From Neptuniibacter pectenicola (lineage in GTDB: Bacteria; Pseudomonadota; Gammaproteobacteria; Pseudomonadales; Balneatricaceae): 64,000 nt of DNA. A program made the translations under genes and the position numbers. The stretch spans positions 280,750 through 344,749 of the forward strand of contig NZ_LUTS01000004.1 of NCBI RefSeq assembly GCF_001597735.1. Direction: 5' to 3'. Shown one piece after another: positions 20,428 to 29,349 of the stretch. The number at the start of each line of letters is the position of its first letter. Position 1 is the stretch's first letter. Below the pieces are notes generated by a model that saw nothing but the letters and a program-made list of their open reading frames with translations, had not been told where the DNA came from and did no database searches.

Positions 20428-20430
20428 CTT

Positions 20431-21336
20431 TTATAGCCAAGCAGCGCCACGGACACCGCTAGAGTCGCCGTATTTTGCTTTGACGATCGGGGTTAAAACA
20501 GGATCACTGTGATGGCTGGCAGAAAAAAGGTAAGTGGCTAATCGTTTAGGGACCTGCTCATAGATCTCATCAATATTTGAAAGCCCGCCGCCGAGCACAA
20601 TAACGCTAGGATCAAGAACATTGATAATCGACGCTAGGGCTTTGCTAAGTTGCTCTATATATAAATCACAATGGGTTTGGCAGCTGCGGTCTCCCGCTCT
20701 GGCACGTTGCCAGATCGCAAGGCTAGTGAGTCCTGTGTTGCTAGGTAATGCGGATGAAAACCCAGGGCCAGAGAGAAAGGTCTCAATGCAGTCCTGTTTG
20801 CCACAGTAGCAGGCACGTTGCAGATTATCAGACGGTACCGGCCAAGGTAGAGGGTTGTGTCCCCACTCGCCGCAGATGGCATTAGGGCCGCTCAGTAATG
20901 TTTTATTAATCACAATACCCGCACCGACTCCCGTACCTAGAATAACGCCAAACACACTGTTGTAACCGGCCGCACTACCATCGATCGCTTCAGACAGGGC
21001 AAAACAATCGGCATCATTGGCAAGACGAATAGGGCGTTTAAGTAATTTTTCTAGATCGTCATCTAAGCGCTGCCCAATGAGGCAGGTTGAATTTGCGTTT
21101 TTTATCAGCCCTGTGGCGGGGGAGATGGCACCGGGTATACCAACCCCTATCGCTTCGGCGTGATCTTGGCAGGCTTGTTCCGCGGCGGTTACGAGTTCTG
21201 CAATGCAATTAACGGTGGCGTTGTAATCCCCTTGGGGGGTATGGGTACGTTGTCGAAAAAGAGGTTTACCCTGTTCGGTTAGCGCGATCACCTCTATCTT
21301 CGTCCCGCCTAGATCAATCCCAATTTTTATACTCAT
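20431..21336 (-). CDS. mak: ROK-family sugar kinase, probably fructokinase Mak
   Basis: This 301-aa ROK kinase has the phosphate motif IGIDLGGTKIEV at the N-terminus. GIPGAISPATGLIKNANST and LGTGVGAGI follow, and the zinc site is GEWGHNPLPW plus CYCGKQDCIETF. The tail KYGDSSGVRGAAWL matches E. coli Mak (302 aa), a manno(fructo)kinase, better than NagK or glucokinase. It is the last gene of the minus-strand run that begins at dctP, but co-transcription is uncertain. The sugar specificity is inferred from similarity only. Confidence 0.78.
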   Translation of the reverse strand: MSIKIGIDLGGTKIEVIALTEQGKPLFRQRTHTPQGDYNATVNCIAELVTAAEQACQDHAEAIGVGIPGAISPATGLIKNANSTCLIGQRLDDDLEKLLKRPIRLANDADCFALSEAIDGSAAGYNSVFGVILGTGVGAGIVINKTLLSGPNAICGEWGHNPLPWPVPSDNLQRACYCGKQDCIETFLSGPGFSSALPSNTGLTSLAIWQRARAGDRSCQTHCDLYIEQLSKALASIINVLDPSVIVLGGGLSNIDEIYEQVPKRLATYLFSASHHSDPVLTPIVKAKYGDSSGVRGAAWL

Positions 21337-21374
21337 AACACGCTTTTTATCGGATGCTGTTTATCAGATAGATC

Positions 21375-22265
21375 TTATAGCACAAAGGCCAGCGTTAATG
21401 GGAGAAAGAGCAAGCTGCCGATATTACCGATTAACACAATGGATGCGACCTGTTCAGGCTCCTGATTATAGCGTTCGGCAATCATATAGTTGAGTACCGC
21501 TGGAGGAAGGGCGCCAAACACAACTAAATAGGCAAACTGCTCGGAGCTAAGCTGCATAAAGTGCTGGCAGGCTAAGGCTAAGAGAATACCGCTAGCGGGG
21601 CATAATACGGCACTATAGGTCCCAATCCTCCAGTTTTTAAGGTCAACACTGGTCATGCGAACCCCCAAGGCAAAAAGCATCAATGGAATCGCAATTTGTC
21701 CGAGCATATCGATGCAGGTTGCAGCGGCTTGGGGTACTGATAGATCAAAACCACTCCAGATTAAACCAAGAATCGTGGCGGCAATCATCGGCATTTTAAG
21801 CAGGTTAATGAGCCGTGTTTTATGATCTAAGATGTAGATGCCAACTGTAAAGTGCAGCACATTTTCCACCAAAAATAGAACAACCGCGGCTGACAGTGCG
21901 TCTTCACCAAAGGCTAAAACCATCAGTGGAATGCCTAAGTTGCCGCTATTGCTAAACATAATGGGAGGGATAAATGTTTTCGGGTGAACCCCGAGTAATT
22001 TACAGGCTGGAAACAGCAATATGCCGGAGCCGATAACGACGATTGCGGCACATATAGCAAGATCTTGAAACTGGACTAAATCGAATGATTCAGCCGAGAG
22101 TACAGAGAAGATAAGTGCGGGTACAAATACATCAATATTGACCTGATTTGCGGTGGTCATATCAATCTTATAGCGCCGCGCATAGTAAAATCCCACGGTG
22201 ACGATGGCCACCAGTGGGAAAACGGTTAAGAATATCCGTTCAAGTAAAAGACTTTGTGTATCCAC
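21375..22265 (-). CDS. AEC-family transporter (auxin efflux carrier type)
   Basis: This 296-aa integral membrane protein has about ten hydrophobic helices in the 5+5 inverted-repeat AEC arrangement. FPLVAIVTVGFYYARRY opens it, MFSNSGNLGIPLMVLAFGEDA is the family crossover motif in helix 4, and LPPAVLNYMIAERYNQEP is the counterpart in the second half. Bacterial members carry malonate, malate or other organic acids; the substrate here is unknown. Proximity to the lactate/TRAP genes suggests an organic acid, as inference. Confidence 0.85.
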   Translation of the reverse strand: MDTQSLLLERIFLTVFPLVAIVTVGFYYARRYKIDMTTANQVNIDVFVPALIFSVLSAESFDLVQFQDLAICAAIVVIGSGILLFPACKLLGVHPKTFIPPIMFSNSGNLGIPLMVLAFGEDALSAAVVLFLVENVLHFTVGIYILDHKTRLINLLKMPMIAATILGLIWSGFDLSVPQAAATCIDMLGQIAIPLMLFALGVRMTSVDLKNWRIGTYSAVLCPASGILLALACQHFMQLSSEQFAYLVVFGALPPAVLNYMIAERYNQEPEQVASIVLIGNIGSLLFLPLTLAFVL

Positions 22266-22327
22266 CTACAACTTCCTTCTTAAATGGCACAAAGCCTTTA
22301 TTGATCGTTAACCGGCTTTGGTTGGGC

Positions 22328-22816
22328 TTATTCGAAGTTTTTACCCGTTGGTACAACCATGACAGGTACTTTTGCGTGACGAATAACCTGCTGGCTGGTG
22401 TTGCTATGATGCCCAAAGCGGTTTTCTGCGCCTAAAATAATCAGGTCAGCATTCACCGATGTTGCGGCTTTGACAATGGAGTCAGCGTGATGGCCTTCAG
22501 CGACTTTATGCTCAATATCCAATACGATAGGGTGCTCTAAGCTCTCAAGCTCATCCGCACAAAACTGGGCGACCCGTTCTTTCATATTCTCATGTATCGC
22601 TTGAATCCCTTCATCATGCATTTTTTGAATCAGTTCTTCAGTTACATAATGTTGGATAAGCGCGTGCCCCATCTCTCCCATCGGCTCAACAACATGCAAC
22701 ATAACGATCTTTGCATTGTTTAGGCTTGCTTGTTTAACCGCTTGGCGAAAAATTGGGCGAGTATGTTTGCCCAACGAGGTTGCGTAAAGAATCGTTTTTA
22801 TCTGAGGGAGTGCCAT
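22328..22816 (-). CDS. Universal stress protein UspA family
   Basis: This 162-aa single-domain Usp has the family start TILYATSLGKHTRPIFRQA and ends with a nucleotide-binding type loop, LIILGAENRFGHHSNTSQQ, then KVPVMVVP. The G-2x-G-9x-G(S/T) ATP signature is not intact, so ATP binding is uncertain. It starts 26 bp downstream of dld and is probably in the same transcript, a common partnership with TRAP and organic-acid operons. Confidence 0.88.
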   Translation of the reverse strand: MALPQIKTILYATSLGKHTRPIFRQAVKQASLNNAKIVMLHVVEPMGEMGHALIQHYVTEELIQKMHDEGIQAIHENMKERVAQFCADELESLEHPIVLDIEHKVAEGHHADSIVKAATSVNADLIILGAENRFGHHSNTSQQVIRHAKVPVMVVPTGKNFE

Positions 22817-22841
22817 CTTCTATATCCTCTATTAAAGCAGA

Positions 22842-25715
22842 TTATAACGGTTGAACCGAGATCTGTGAGTTTTCAGGATTACTGTTATCGTTTACTTGTT
22901 TCGGTTGGCTACAACGATCAAGTAAATAAACAATAGATTTGTAATCAATGCCACTGTGATGGGTTAGACCTATTTCACAGGTACGACTGGTTGAATAGCC
23001 GGTGTTACAGGTTTTAACTTGATCTTTTAGGGTGCGTAAAGACGACGCGTTTAACTCCGGCGTGCTAAAGCCCTTATCACCAGCAAAACCGCAGCAGGTG
23101 ATGTGATCAGGAATAACCACATTACTTGAGCATGCCTTAATAATGCGTTTAATCTTTTCAGCTTGGCCCATACGTGTGGCGCTACAGGTTATATGTAACG
23201 CAACGGCATCCGTTGTCGGTGTCACGACTAAACGGTCCAGTACAAACTGATCTATAAAGTCGATGCTATCATAGAGCTTAATTTTAGCATCCATATTTTC
23301 CTGCAAACGAAGACTGCAAGGACTTGTGTCGGAATAGACCGGAATTCTTCCTTGGTCCGTGCAATCCAGCAAGAAACGTTCGGTTTCATTCGCTTTATAA
23401 TCTGCCGCTTCAAACATACCTTTAGATTGAAAAGGCATACCACAGCAAAGATTATCAAGGCCTTCTGGAATAATGACGTTAAAGCCCGCTTTTCGTAGCA
23501 GTTGAAGGGTCTTATCCGCTAACGGGGTCTGATCCTCTTCACCGCGGGAAGGGGCCATCGTTCGGCTTGCGCAACTGGGTAAGTAGACAACCTCGGGGCC
23601 TGTTTCATCGGGCGTAGGTTGATAGGCCTTAACTTTAGGCGCGGCTTTCGGCATTGACGGAGACCACTGTTGAACAAGCCCACCGGTGACTTTGCGCGCG
23701 GTATTGGTAATCGCACTCATTGCCTTAGTGCCTATGACCCCATGGGTAACATCGGCAATTTTAAAGGTGGCACGAGTTGCGCTGGTTAGCCCGCCGTAAT
23801 GTTCGGCGAGCCATTGGGCCAGTTTAGTATGGTTCTCATTCTTCCTGCTGCGGATGGAGCGGGTCAGGTCGCCCGTATTAATGCCGACAGGACAGGTTGT
23901 TGAGCATAATCCGCAAGCCGCACAGGTATCAGTCCCTTGATATTGATACTCTTTTCTTAAGGTGGCTAGCCGTTCAGGGTCTTCGCCGCTTTTCTCTAAA
24001 CGGGCGATTTCGCGCCACAGCACAATACGTTGGCGAGGCGTTAAGGTTAAGGCACGGGACGGGCAGGTGGGTTCACAAAAACCACATTCGATACACTTAT
24101 CCACAAGCTCATCGGCAGCCGGTAAGGACTTTAAGTTCTCTAAATGAACATTGCTGTTTTTATTTAGAATAACGCCAGGGTTTAGAATGCCACGCGGGTC
24201 GAGTAGTTCTTTTAACTCCCACATTAAGCGATAGGCATCAACACCCCATTCCATCTCCACATAGGGTGCCATATTACGGCCAGTGCCATGCTCCGCTTTA
24301 AGGGAGCCGTTATATTTATGCACAACCAGTTTGCACACCTCGTCCATTAAGCCGTCATAGCGATCAATCTCAGCTTGCGTATCAAACGATTGGGTAAAGA
24401 CAAAGTGTAAATTACCTTCTAGGGCATGGCCGAAGATCAGTGCTTCACTATAGTTCCACTTAGTAAATAGCTGGTGAAGGTCGTGAACAGCGTCGGCGAG
24501 TTGTTCAACCGGAAAGGCGACATCCTCAATAATAACGGTTGTGCCTGTGAGCCTAACGGCGCCCACCGCTGGGAATAAGCCTTTACGTATAGCCCAAAAT
24601 TGCGCATTAACCGCAGGGTCTGTTGAAAACTCAATAGGCTTTGTGGTTTCTAGCCCTGAGATAGAGGCTGCTATCGCATCAACCTGTTGCTGAAGCGTTG
24701 CTGCATCGGCTGCACGGGTTTCAACTAAAAGAGCGGCGGCATCATTGGGTAGCTCTTTGATAAACGGCGGCATACCCGCTTTATTCTCTATAGAGCGTAG
24801 GCCCGCACGATCCATCAGTTCTACCGCTGATACCGGTGTCTTTTTGAGAATCGCGACCGCTTCGCAGGTGGTGCGTACGGTATTGAAGAAGATGAGCGCA
24901 GTGGCTTTGTGTTCATGCTCATCAACCGTGTTGTAGGTGATGTTTGAGATGAACCCTAACGTGCCTTCTGAGCCGATCATCAAATGCTGCAATATATCGA
25001 TGGGATCTTCGTAATCAACCAGCGAGTTTAAGGCGTAGCCTGTCGTATTTTTTAGTCGGTACTTGTGCTCAATACGTTCGCGTAAATCATCATTGGTACG
25101 TGTCTGTTGAGATAAACAGTCCAGTGAATCTAATAACACGCTGTGGGAGCGGCGAAAGTGCTCAATACTTTCGGGGTCCGCCGTGTCGAGCACGGAGCCA
25201 TCGGCCAGAACGACACGCATACTGTTTAAGGTGCGATAGCTGTTTTGCGCTGTGCCGCAACACATGCCACTGGCGTTGTTGGCTGCAATACCGCCGATTT
25301 TGGCTGTATTAATTGACGCAGGGTCGGGGCCTATTTTTTTGTTGAGAGGGGCTAAGTATTTGTTTGCATTACCGCCGATGACCCCAGGTTGAAGGGTGAT
25401 GGTGCTGCCATCGTCGCTAATTTTATAGTTATCCCAGCCATCGCCCAGTTGTACCAACACTGAATCGGTAATGGCTTGGCCAGATAAGCTTGTACCTGCG
25501 GCCCTAAACGTGACAGGTGTATTGTGTCGGTCCGCTAGTTTTACAATTTTAATAATCTCTTCTTCATCACTAGCACGCACCACAATCTGTGGAATCAAAC
25601 GATAAAAACTAGCATCCGTGCCGTAGGCTAGGGTACGAAGAGGGTCTGTAATCAGGCGCGTCTCGGGGATAAACTCCCGAAGAGCATTATAGAAGTCCTG
25701 ATGGCCCTGTTGCAT
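22842..25715 (-). CDS. dld: Iron-sulfur FAD D-lactate dehydrogenase (Dld type)
   Basis: This 957-aa membrane-associated oxidoreductase has three parts. An FAD-binding PCMH domain comes first (LRTLAYGTDASFYRLIPQIV, FRAAGTSLSGQA, IGGIAANNASGMCCG), with the FAD-oxidase C-terminal domain to about 520. A ferredoxin module follows with CIECGFCEPTCPSRAL and CAACGLCSTTCPVGIN. A C-terminal cysteine-rich CCG domain ends it (DNLCCGMPF, ITCCGFAGDKGF). The layout and N-terminus match the about 940-aa quinone-linked D-lactate dehydrogenase of Pseudomonas lactate operons; another D-2-hydroxyacid is possible. No lldD or lldP is nearby, but a TRAP transporter precedes it. Confidence 0.8.
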   Translation of the reverse strand: MQQGHQDFYNALREFIPETRLITDPLRTLAYGTDASFYRLIPQIVVRASDEEEIIKIVKLADRHNTPVTFRAAGTSLSGQAITDSVLVQLGDGWDNYKISDDGSTITLQPGVIGGNANKYLAPLNKKIGPDPASINTAKIGGIAANNASGMCCGTAQNSYRTLNSMRVVLADGSVLDTADPESIEHFRRSHSVLLDSLDCLSQQTRTNDDLRERIEHKYRLKNTTGYALNSLVDYEDPIDILQHLMIGSEGTLGFISNITYNTVDEHEHKATALIFFNTVRTTCEAVAILKKTPVSAVELMDRAGLRSIENKAGMPPFIKELPNDAAALLVETRAADAATLQQQVDAIAASISGLETTKPIEFSTDPAVNAQFWAIRKGLFPAVGAVRLTGTTVIIEDVAFPVEQLADAVHDLHQLFTKWNYSEALIFGHALEGNLHFVFTQSFDTQAEIDRYDGLMDEVCKLVVHKYNGSLKAEHGTGRNMAPYVEMEWGVDAYRLMWELKELLDPRGILNPGVILNKNSNVHLENLKSLPAADELVDKCIECGFCEPTCPSRALTLTPRQRIVLWREIARLEKSGEDPERLATLRKEYQYQGTDTCAACGLCSTTCPVGINTGDLTRSIRSRKNENHTKLAQWLAEHYGGLTSATRATFKIADVTHGVIGTKAMSAITNTARKVTGGLVQQWSPSMPKAAPKVKAYQPTPDETGPEVVYLPSCASRTMAPSRGEEDQTPLADKTLQLLRKAGFNVIIPEGLDNLCCGMPFQSKGMFEAADYKANETERFLLDCTDQGRIPVYSDTSPCSLRLQENMDAKIKLYDSIDFIDQFVLDRLVVTPTTDAVALHITCSATRMGQAEKIKRIIKACSSNVVIPDHITCCGFAGDKGFSTPELNASSLRTLKDQVKTCNTGYSTSRTCEIGLTHHSGIDYKSIVYLLDRCSQPKQVNDNSNPENSQISVQPL

Positions 25716-25765
25716 TGTTCACACCTCACTTGTGAAGAGAATAACCAGATTATGTCTTAATAGGA

Positions 25766-25795
25766 GAGGCCCCTACCCGTTGGGGGCAGGGCCTC
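25766..25795 (-). other. Intercistronic hairpin between dctM and dld
   Basis: GAGGCCC and GGGCCTC form a 7-bp GC-rich stem with an inner CCC/GGG pairing. No T run follows in the minus-strand direction. It could stabilise the upstream dctPQM mRNA or mark a processing site that lets dld be expressed differently. Confidence 0.45.
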
Positions 25796-25805
25796 AGGTT
25801 TAGTA

Positions 25806-27188
25806 TTAGCTATAAGCCACTGTGGGCAACCACAGTACAAGCTGAGGCCAAAATACTAAGATCAATAAAGCAGCCAGCTGAATCATAATAAATGGCACGA
25901 CGCCTTTATAAATATCAGTGATTTTTACATTTGGCGGGCAGACCCCTTTTAAATAGAAGAGGGCAAACCCAACGGGCGGGGTCAAAAAGGATGTTTGGAG
26001 TGCCATGGCGACTAGCATGACAAACCACACCAGTTCGGGGTTATCGATACCGGGTGCAGATATATCTAAGCCCAAGGCCGATATGACCGGCGCAAGCAGG
26101 GGCAAGATAATGAGCGTGATCTCAATCCAATCCAAGAAGAACCCAAGCAGAAAGATAACGCCCAGAATAAAGAAGATAATGCCATAAGGACCAAACGGAA
26201 GACCGGTTAGAAATGATTCAATCATCTCATCGCCGCCAAGCTCACGTAGTACTAAGGCAAAGCAGGTTGCACCAATAAAAATAGCGAAGATATACGCCGT
26301 TGTATTCATCGTGCCGCCAACAACCTCTTTCAGTACCGGAATACTAAAGCGCTTGTTGTATATGGCGAGTAACGTTGCACCAAATGCACCGACACCAGAG
26401 GCTTCTGTCGGCGTTGCAATACCGGCAAAAATAGAGCCTAACACCACCACAATTAAGGCAACGGTCGGCAATACATCTTTGAGTACATTAAACACAATGG
26501 CTGCGGTAACGGGTTTGGCATCATCTGGGACAGGTAGGTCTTCAGGTTTTAACTTACCGCGAATAAGAATATAGATGATATAGAGCATACCCAGCATCAA
26601 GCCTGGGAAGACGGCACCCATAAAGAGATCGCCAACCGATAAACCTAATTGATCGGCCATGATGACAAGCATAATGCTAGGTGGGATTAAAATACCTAAG
26701 GTGCCCGCAGACGCGATAGTCCCTAAGGCTAAAGGCATGTTGTAGCCTTGTTTCGTCATGGCCGGTAACGACATGACGGCAAGGAGTACAACGGACGCAC
26801 CAATAATGCCGGTAGAGGCCGCTAAGATAATGCCTATCGCTGTGACGGTAATGGCTAAACCGCCATGTACGCGCCCAAACAGCTCTTGCATCGATTGCAT
26901 TAAACGTTCAGCTACACCGGATTTATCAAGCATGATCCCCATAAATATAAACATGGGGAGTGCGACCAATATCCAGTTTTCCATAATGGTCCATAAACGG
27001 TTTACCACTAGTCCTAACGTGGTGTAATCCAACCCCGTCATCGTGTCTAGGTTGTTATCCGCAAATTGACCTAAAAAAGCGAAAGCAATACCAATACCGC
27101 CTAATACCCAAGCAACAGGTATGCCTGTGAAGAGTAGCGCGATGAACGATAGGAACATCGCGATAACGAGAATCTCATTCGCATCCAT
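25806..27188 (-). CDS. dctM: TRAP transporter large permease subunit DctM
   Basis: This 460-aa polytopic protein (about 12 helices) is the ion-coupled transport subunit of a tripartite ATP-independent periplasmic transporter. LFTGIPVAWVLGGIGIAFAF at the start, NWILVALPMFIFMGIML, ILIPPSIMLVIMADQLGLS and the C-terminal TSFLTPPVGFALFYLKGV are DctM family blocks. It is 1 bp overlapped with dctQ and is followed by dld. Confidence 0.93.
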   Translation of the reverse strand: MDANEILVIAMFLSFIALLFTGIPVAWVLGGIGIAFAFLGQFADNNLDTMTGLDYTTLGLVVNRLWTIMENWILVALPMFIFMGIMLDKSGVAERLMQSMQELFGRVHGGLAITVTAIGIILAASTGIIGASVVLLAVMSLPAMTKQGYNMPLALGTIASAGTLGILIPPSIMLVIMADQLGLSVGDLFMGAVFPGLMLGMLYIIYILIRGKLKPEDLPVPDDAKPVTAAIVFNVLKDVLPTVALIVVVLGSIFAGIATPTEASGVGAFGATLLAIYNKRFSIPVLKEVVGGTMNTTAYIFAIFIGATCFALVLRELGGDEMIESFLTGLPFGPYGIIFFILGVIFLLGFFLDWIEITLIILPLLAPVISALGLDISAPGIDNPELVWFVMLVAMALQTSFLTPPVGFALFYLKGVCPPNVKITDIYKGVVPFIMIQLAALLILVFWPQLVLWLPTVAYS

Positions 27189-27715
27189 CAGTCGTCACCT
27201 TTAATTAATAAAGTAAAATCTCGAATAAAACGTGAAACAACGGCAAGGCCGAGTAGGGCAAAACTGACGGGGATAACACCTTTAATCGCCCATCGCCACG
27301 GTAGGCCTGAGGCCGCTTCCGAGGCTTCGTTAACGCGCCACGCTTCCGTAACAAAGTCGATACTATGTAAAAAAATGACAATGATGAAAGGCAGTACAAG
27401 CGTAACAATACTAATAATCTCGATAATACGCCGTGTTCTTGCACGCATGTGTGCATAGAACAGGTCTACACGGATATGGGAATTGGTAGTTTGGGCATAA
27501 GATAAGCCAAACATTACGCCAATAGAGTAGAGATGCCATTGCAGCTCTTCTAATGCGATTAATCCACTGGAAAAACCTTTGCGTAAAATAACTTGAAGCA
27601 TGATTACCAATACTAGAACGACATAAGTCCAAGCAATGGTTTGACCTATTCGCTGGATGAATCTATCAATTGCATCCGCGAGTGGCACTCGGGGCAGTGT
27701 ATCGTTTTCAGTCAC
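27188..27715 (-). CDS. dctQ: TRAP transporter small permease subunit DctQ
   Basis: This 175-aa protein has four predicted helices, near 25-45, 57-75, 98-120 and 145-165. It carries the DctQ motif GLIALEELQWHLYSIGVMFG and SHIRVDLFY. DctQ bridges the binding protein and DctM. Its stop overlaps the dctM start by one base (translational coupling). A terminator-like hairpin separates it from dctP upstream. Confidence 0.92.
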   Translation of the reverse strand: MTENDTLPRVPLADAIDRFIQRIGQTIAWTYVVLVLVIMLQVILRKGFSSGLIALEELQWHLYSIGVMFGLSYAQTTNSHIRVDLFYAHMRARTRRIIEIISIVTLVLPFIIVIFLHSIDFVTEAWRVNEASEAASGLPWRWAIKGVIPVSFALLGLAVVSRFIRDFTLLIKGDD

Positions 27716-27854
27716 TGAAACGTACCTTCGTTGCTCGTCATCAGATTCATACAGTGTAGGACATCTGTATAAGAGCTGACTTATTTATAATTATAAACAA
27801 ACGCGATGGGGCGATGGTAAAAACCAAATGAGGTCGTTCGATCGATCCCAAAAT

Positions 27855-27882
27855 AAACAGGGTAGCTGTTGCTACCCTGTTT
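27855..27882 (-). terminator. Terminator/attenuator between dctP and dctQ
   Basis: A 12-bp perfect stem, AAACAGGGTAGC with GCTACCCTGTTT, has a 4-nt loop and lies 39 bp past the dctP stop. Minus-strand poly-T is short (the stem itself ends in T). Partial termination here would give more binding protein than permease, as in many TRAP operons. Confidence 0.75.
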
Positions 27883-27920
27883 TCTTCAGAAGGCTGGTGG
27901 CTTTCCGAAGTTATGTCATA

Positions 27921-28991
27921 TTACTTAGTTGCACGCGGAAGGAATGCATTCGCTTCCCATAGGTCGTAACCTTTACGGAACGTGCTTAGGTCATCCCATA
28001 CTTTCTTGAAGAATGGGTCAGCGGCAGATTTTTCAGCGGCCACTTCATTCCATGTAGTTTGGAACGTGTTAAGCATCGTTTCATTCCAGTAGCGGATATG
28101 CACGCCGTTTTCTTTCGCTTTCTCCATTACTGGGAACTGCATCGCTTCACCTTCAGCAATTGAATTGGTGATAGATGCTTTACAGGTTGTTTCTATAAGT
28201 GCCTGCTGGCTCTTGCTCATGTCAGCCCACGCATCTTTGTTGATCAACAATTCGAAGATCGTTGCTTGCTGATGCCAACCTGGGAAATAGTTGTATTTTA
28301 CGATTTTGTGGAAGCCTAGACGTTGGTCAATGGCAGGCTGAGAGAACTCAGATGCATCGATCGCACCCTTCTCAAGTGCGCCAAAGATCTCGCCGCCTGG
28401 AAGCTGAACCGTGCCTACGCCCAGTTTTTCCATGACGGATGCACCCAGCCCGAAGAAACGCATGTTTAGACCTTTAAGGTCTTCTGGTTTCTCAATCGGT
28501 TTAGCAAACCAACCGGATGTTTCAGGGGAGATAATCGCACATGGCATAACTTTAACGTTATAGCCTGATGAGTCATACATCTCTTGATACAAAGTCATAC
28601 CGTTACCGTAGTACAACCATGCCATATATTCGCCGGCTTCAGGGCCGAACGGAACCGCAGAGAAAAGTGAAGCTGCAGGGATTTTACCCTGCCAATAACC
28701 CGCTGTTGCGTAACCTGAGTTTACTTTGCCTGAAGATACTGCATCTAAAATCTCTTTCGGGCTAACCAGTTTGCCTGGCTCATAAATCTTCATTCTTACG
28801 TTGCCGCCACTGATGATCTTTAGCTGATCGGCAACCCAAACAATCGGTGTGCCAAGTGCAGGTAAGTGAGAGCCGAACGCGATAGGGGTTTTCAGTAGTA
28901 GCTTGTCAGCTGCTTGTACTGGGGCGGATACGCTTGCCACAGCGGCTGTTAGAACAGCAGCGGAGATTAAAGATTTGGCGAACTTTTTCAT
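27921..28991 (-). CDS. dctP: TRAP transporter substrate-binding protein DctP (2-oxo/2-hydroxy acid type)
   Basis: This 356-aa exported protein has a signal peptide (about 1-28, ending PVQAA) and the DctP fold. TPIAFGSHLPALGTP opens the mature part. The substrate-arginine region MRFFGLGASVMEKLG and GEIFGALEKGAIDASEFSQP are visible, then GFHKIVKYNYFPGWHQQ, which resembles the TakP-like subgroup that binds alpha-keto acids or lactate. With dld and a pyruvate-type regulator beside it, lactate or pyruvate is the likely ligand (inference). GAGG lies 7 nt before the ATG. Confidence 0.88.
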   Translation of the reverse strand: MKKFAKSLISAAVLTAAVASVSAPVQAADKLLLKTPIAFGSHLPALGTPIVWVADQLKIISGGNVRMKIYEPGKLVSPKEILDAVSSGKVNSGYATAGYWQGKIPAASLFSAVPFGPEAGEYMAWLYYGNGMTLYQEMYDSSGYNVKVMPCAIISPETSGWFAKPIEKPEDLKGLNMRFFGLGASVMEKLGVGTVQLPGGEIFGALEKGAIDASEFSQPAIDQRLGFHKIVKYNYFPGWHQQATIFELLINKDAWADMSKSQQALIETTCKASITNSIAEGEAMQFPVMEKAKENGVHIRYWNETMLNTFQTTWNEVAAEKSAADPFFKKVWDDLSTFRKGYDLWEANAFLPRATK

Positions 28992-29090
28992 GTCACATCC
29001 TCTAGAGATTTATTTTTTATAGTTAGAGTGTTGCTGCAGGCAGAGGGAGATTTCGGTTGTAGCTAATCTATGCTGCACTGCATTAATCCC

Positions 29091-29107
29091 AATTGGTATT
29101 ACCAATT
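29091..29107. promoter_or_regulatory. PdhR-type operator in the dctP promoter region
   Basis: AATTGGTATTACCAATT is a perfect dyad matching the known PdhR consensus ATTGGT-N3-ACCAAT. It lies just downstream of the predicted dctP start of transcription, a position that would block elongation. Confidence 0.8.
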
Positions 29108-29125
29108 TACCACAAGAGACTTCAT

Positions 29126-29155
29126 ACTGTATTTTTTTTGAGCAGTGCATGTCAA
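29126..29155 (-). promoter_or_regulatory. Promoter for dctPQM
   Basis: Read on the minus strand, a perfect TTGACA (-35, 29155-29150) is followed by an 18-bp spacer and TACAGT (-10, 29131-29126). The PdhR-type dyad begins about 20 bp further downstream. Confidence 0.6.
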
Positions 29156-29313
29156 TATCTTTTTTTATTTTAACGACTATAGTCTAGATTTTAGAATCTT
29201 TATAAAGTGATTCTATGGTTTGCAATATAAAGGGTTTCTGTACTACTTTGGGTCGATATTGTGAATAAAAAACATTCAGGGCTTGTTTTGATTCATTAGA
29301 TTAATCTAGTATT

Positions 29314-29334
29314 GATATTGGTCATACCAATATC
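29314..29334. promoter_or_regulatory. PdhR-type operator upstream of pdhR
   Basis: This is a 21-bp perfect dyad whose core is ATTGGT-CAT-ACCAAT, with 9-bp arms. It ends 15 bp before the pdhR start codon. It implies autoregulation, as for E. coli pdhR. Confidence 0.8.
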
Positions 29335-29349
29335 AGTTGAGTGGAAAAT

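Noticed and set aside
22290..22320. CAAAGCC/GGCTTTG inverted repeat after uspA as a terminator
   Set aside because: The loop is 17 nt and no T run follows on the minus strand, so support is too weak.
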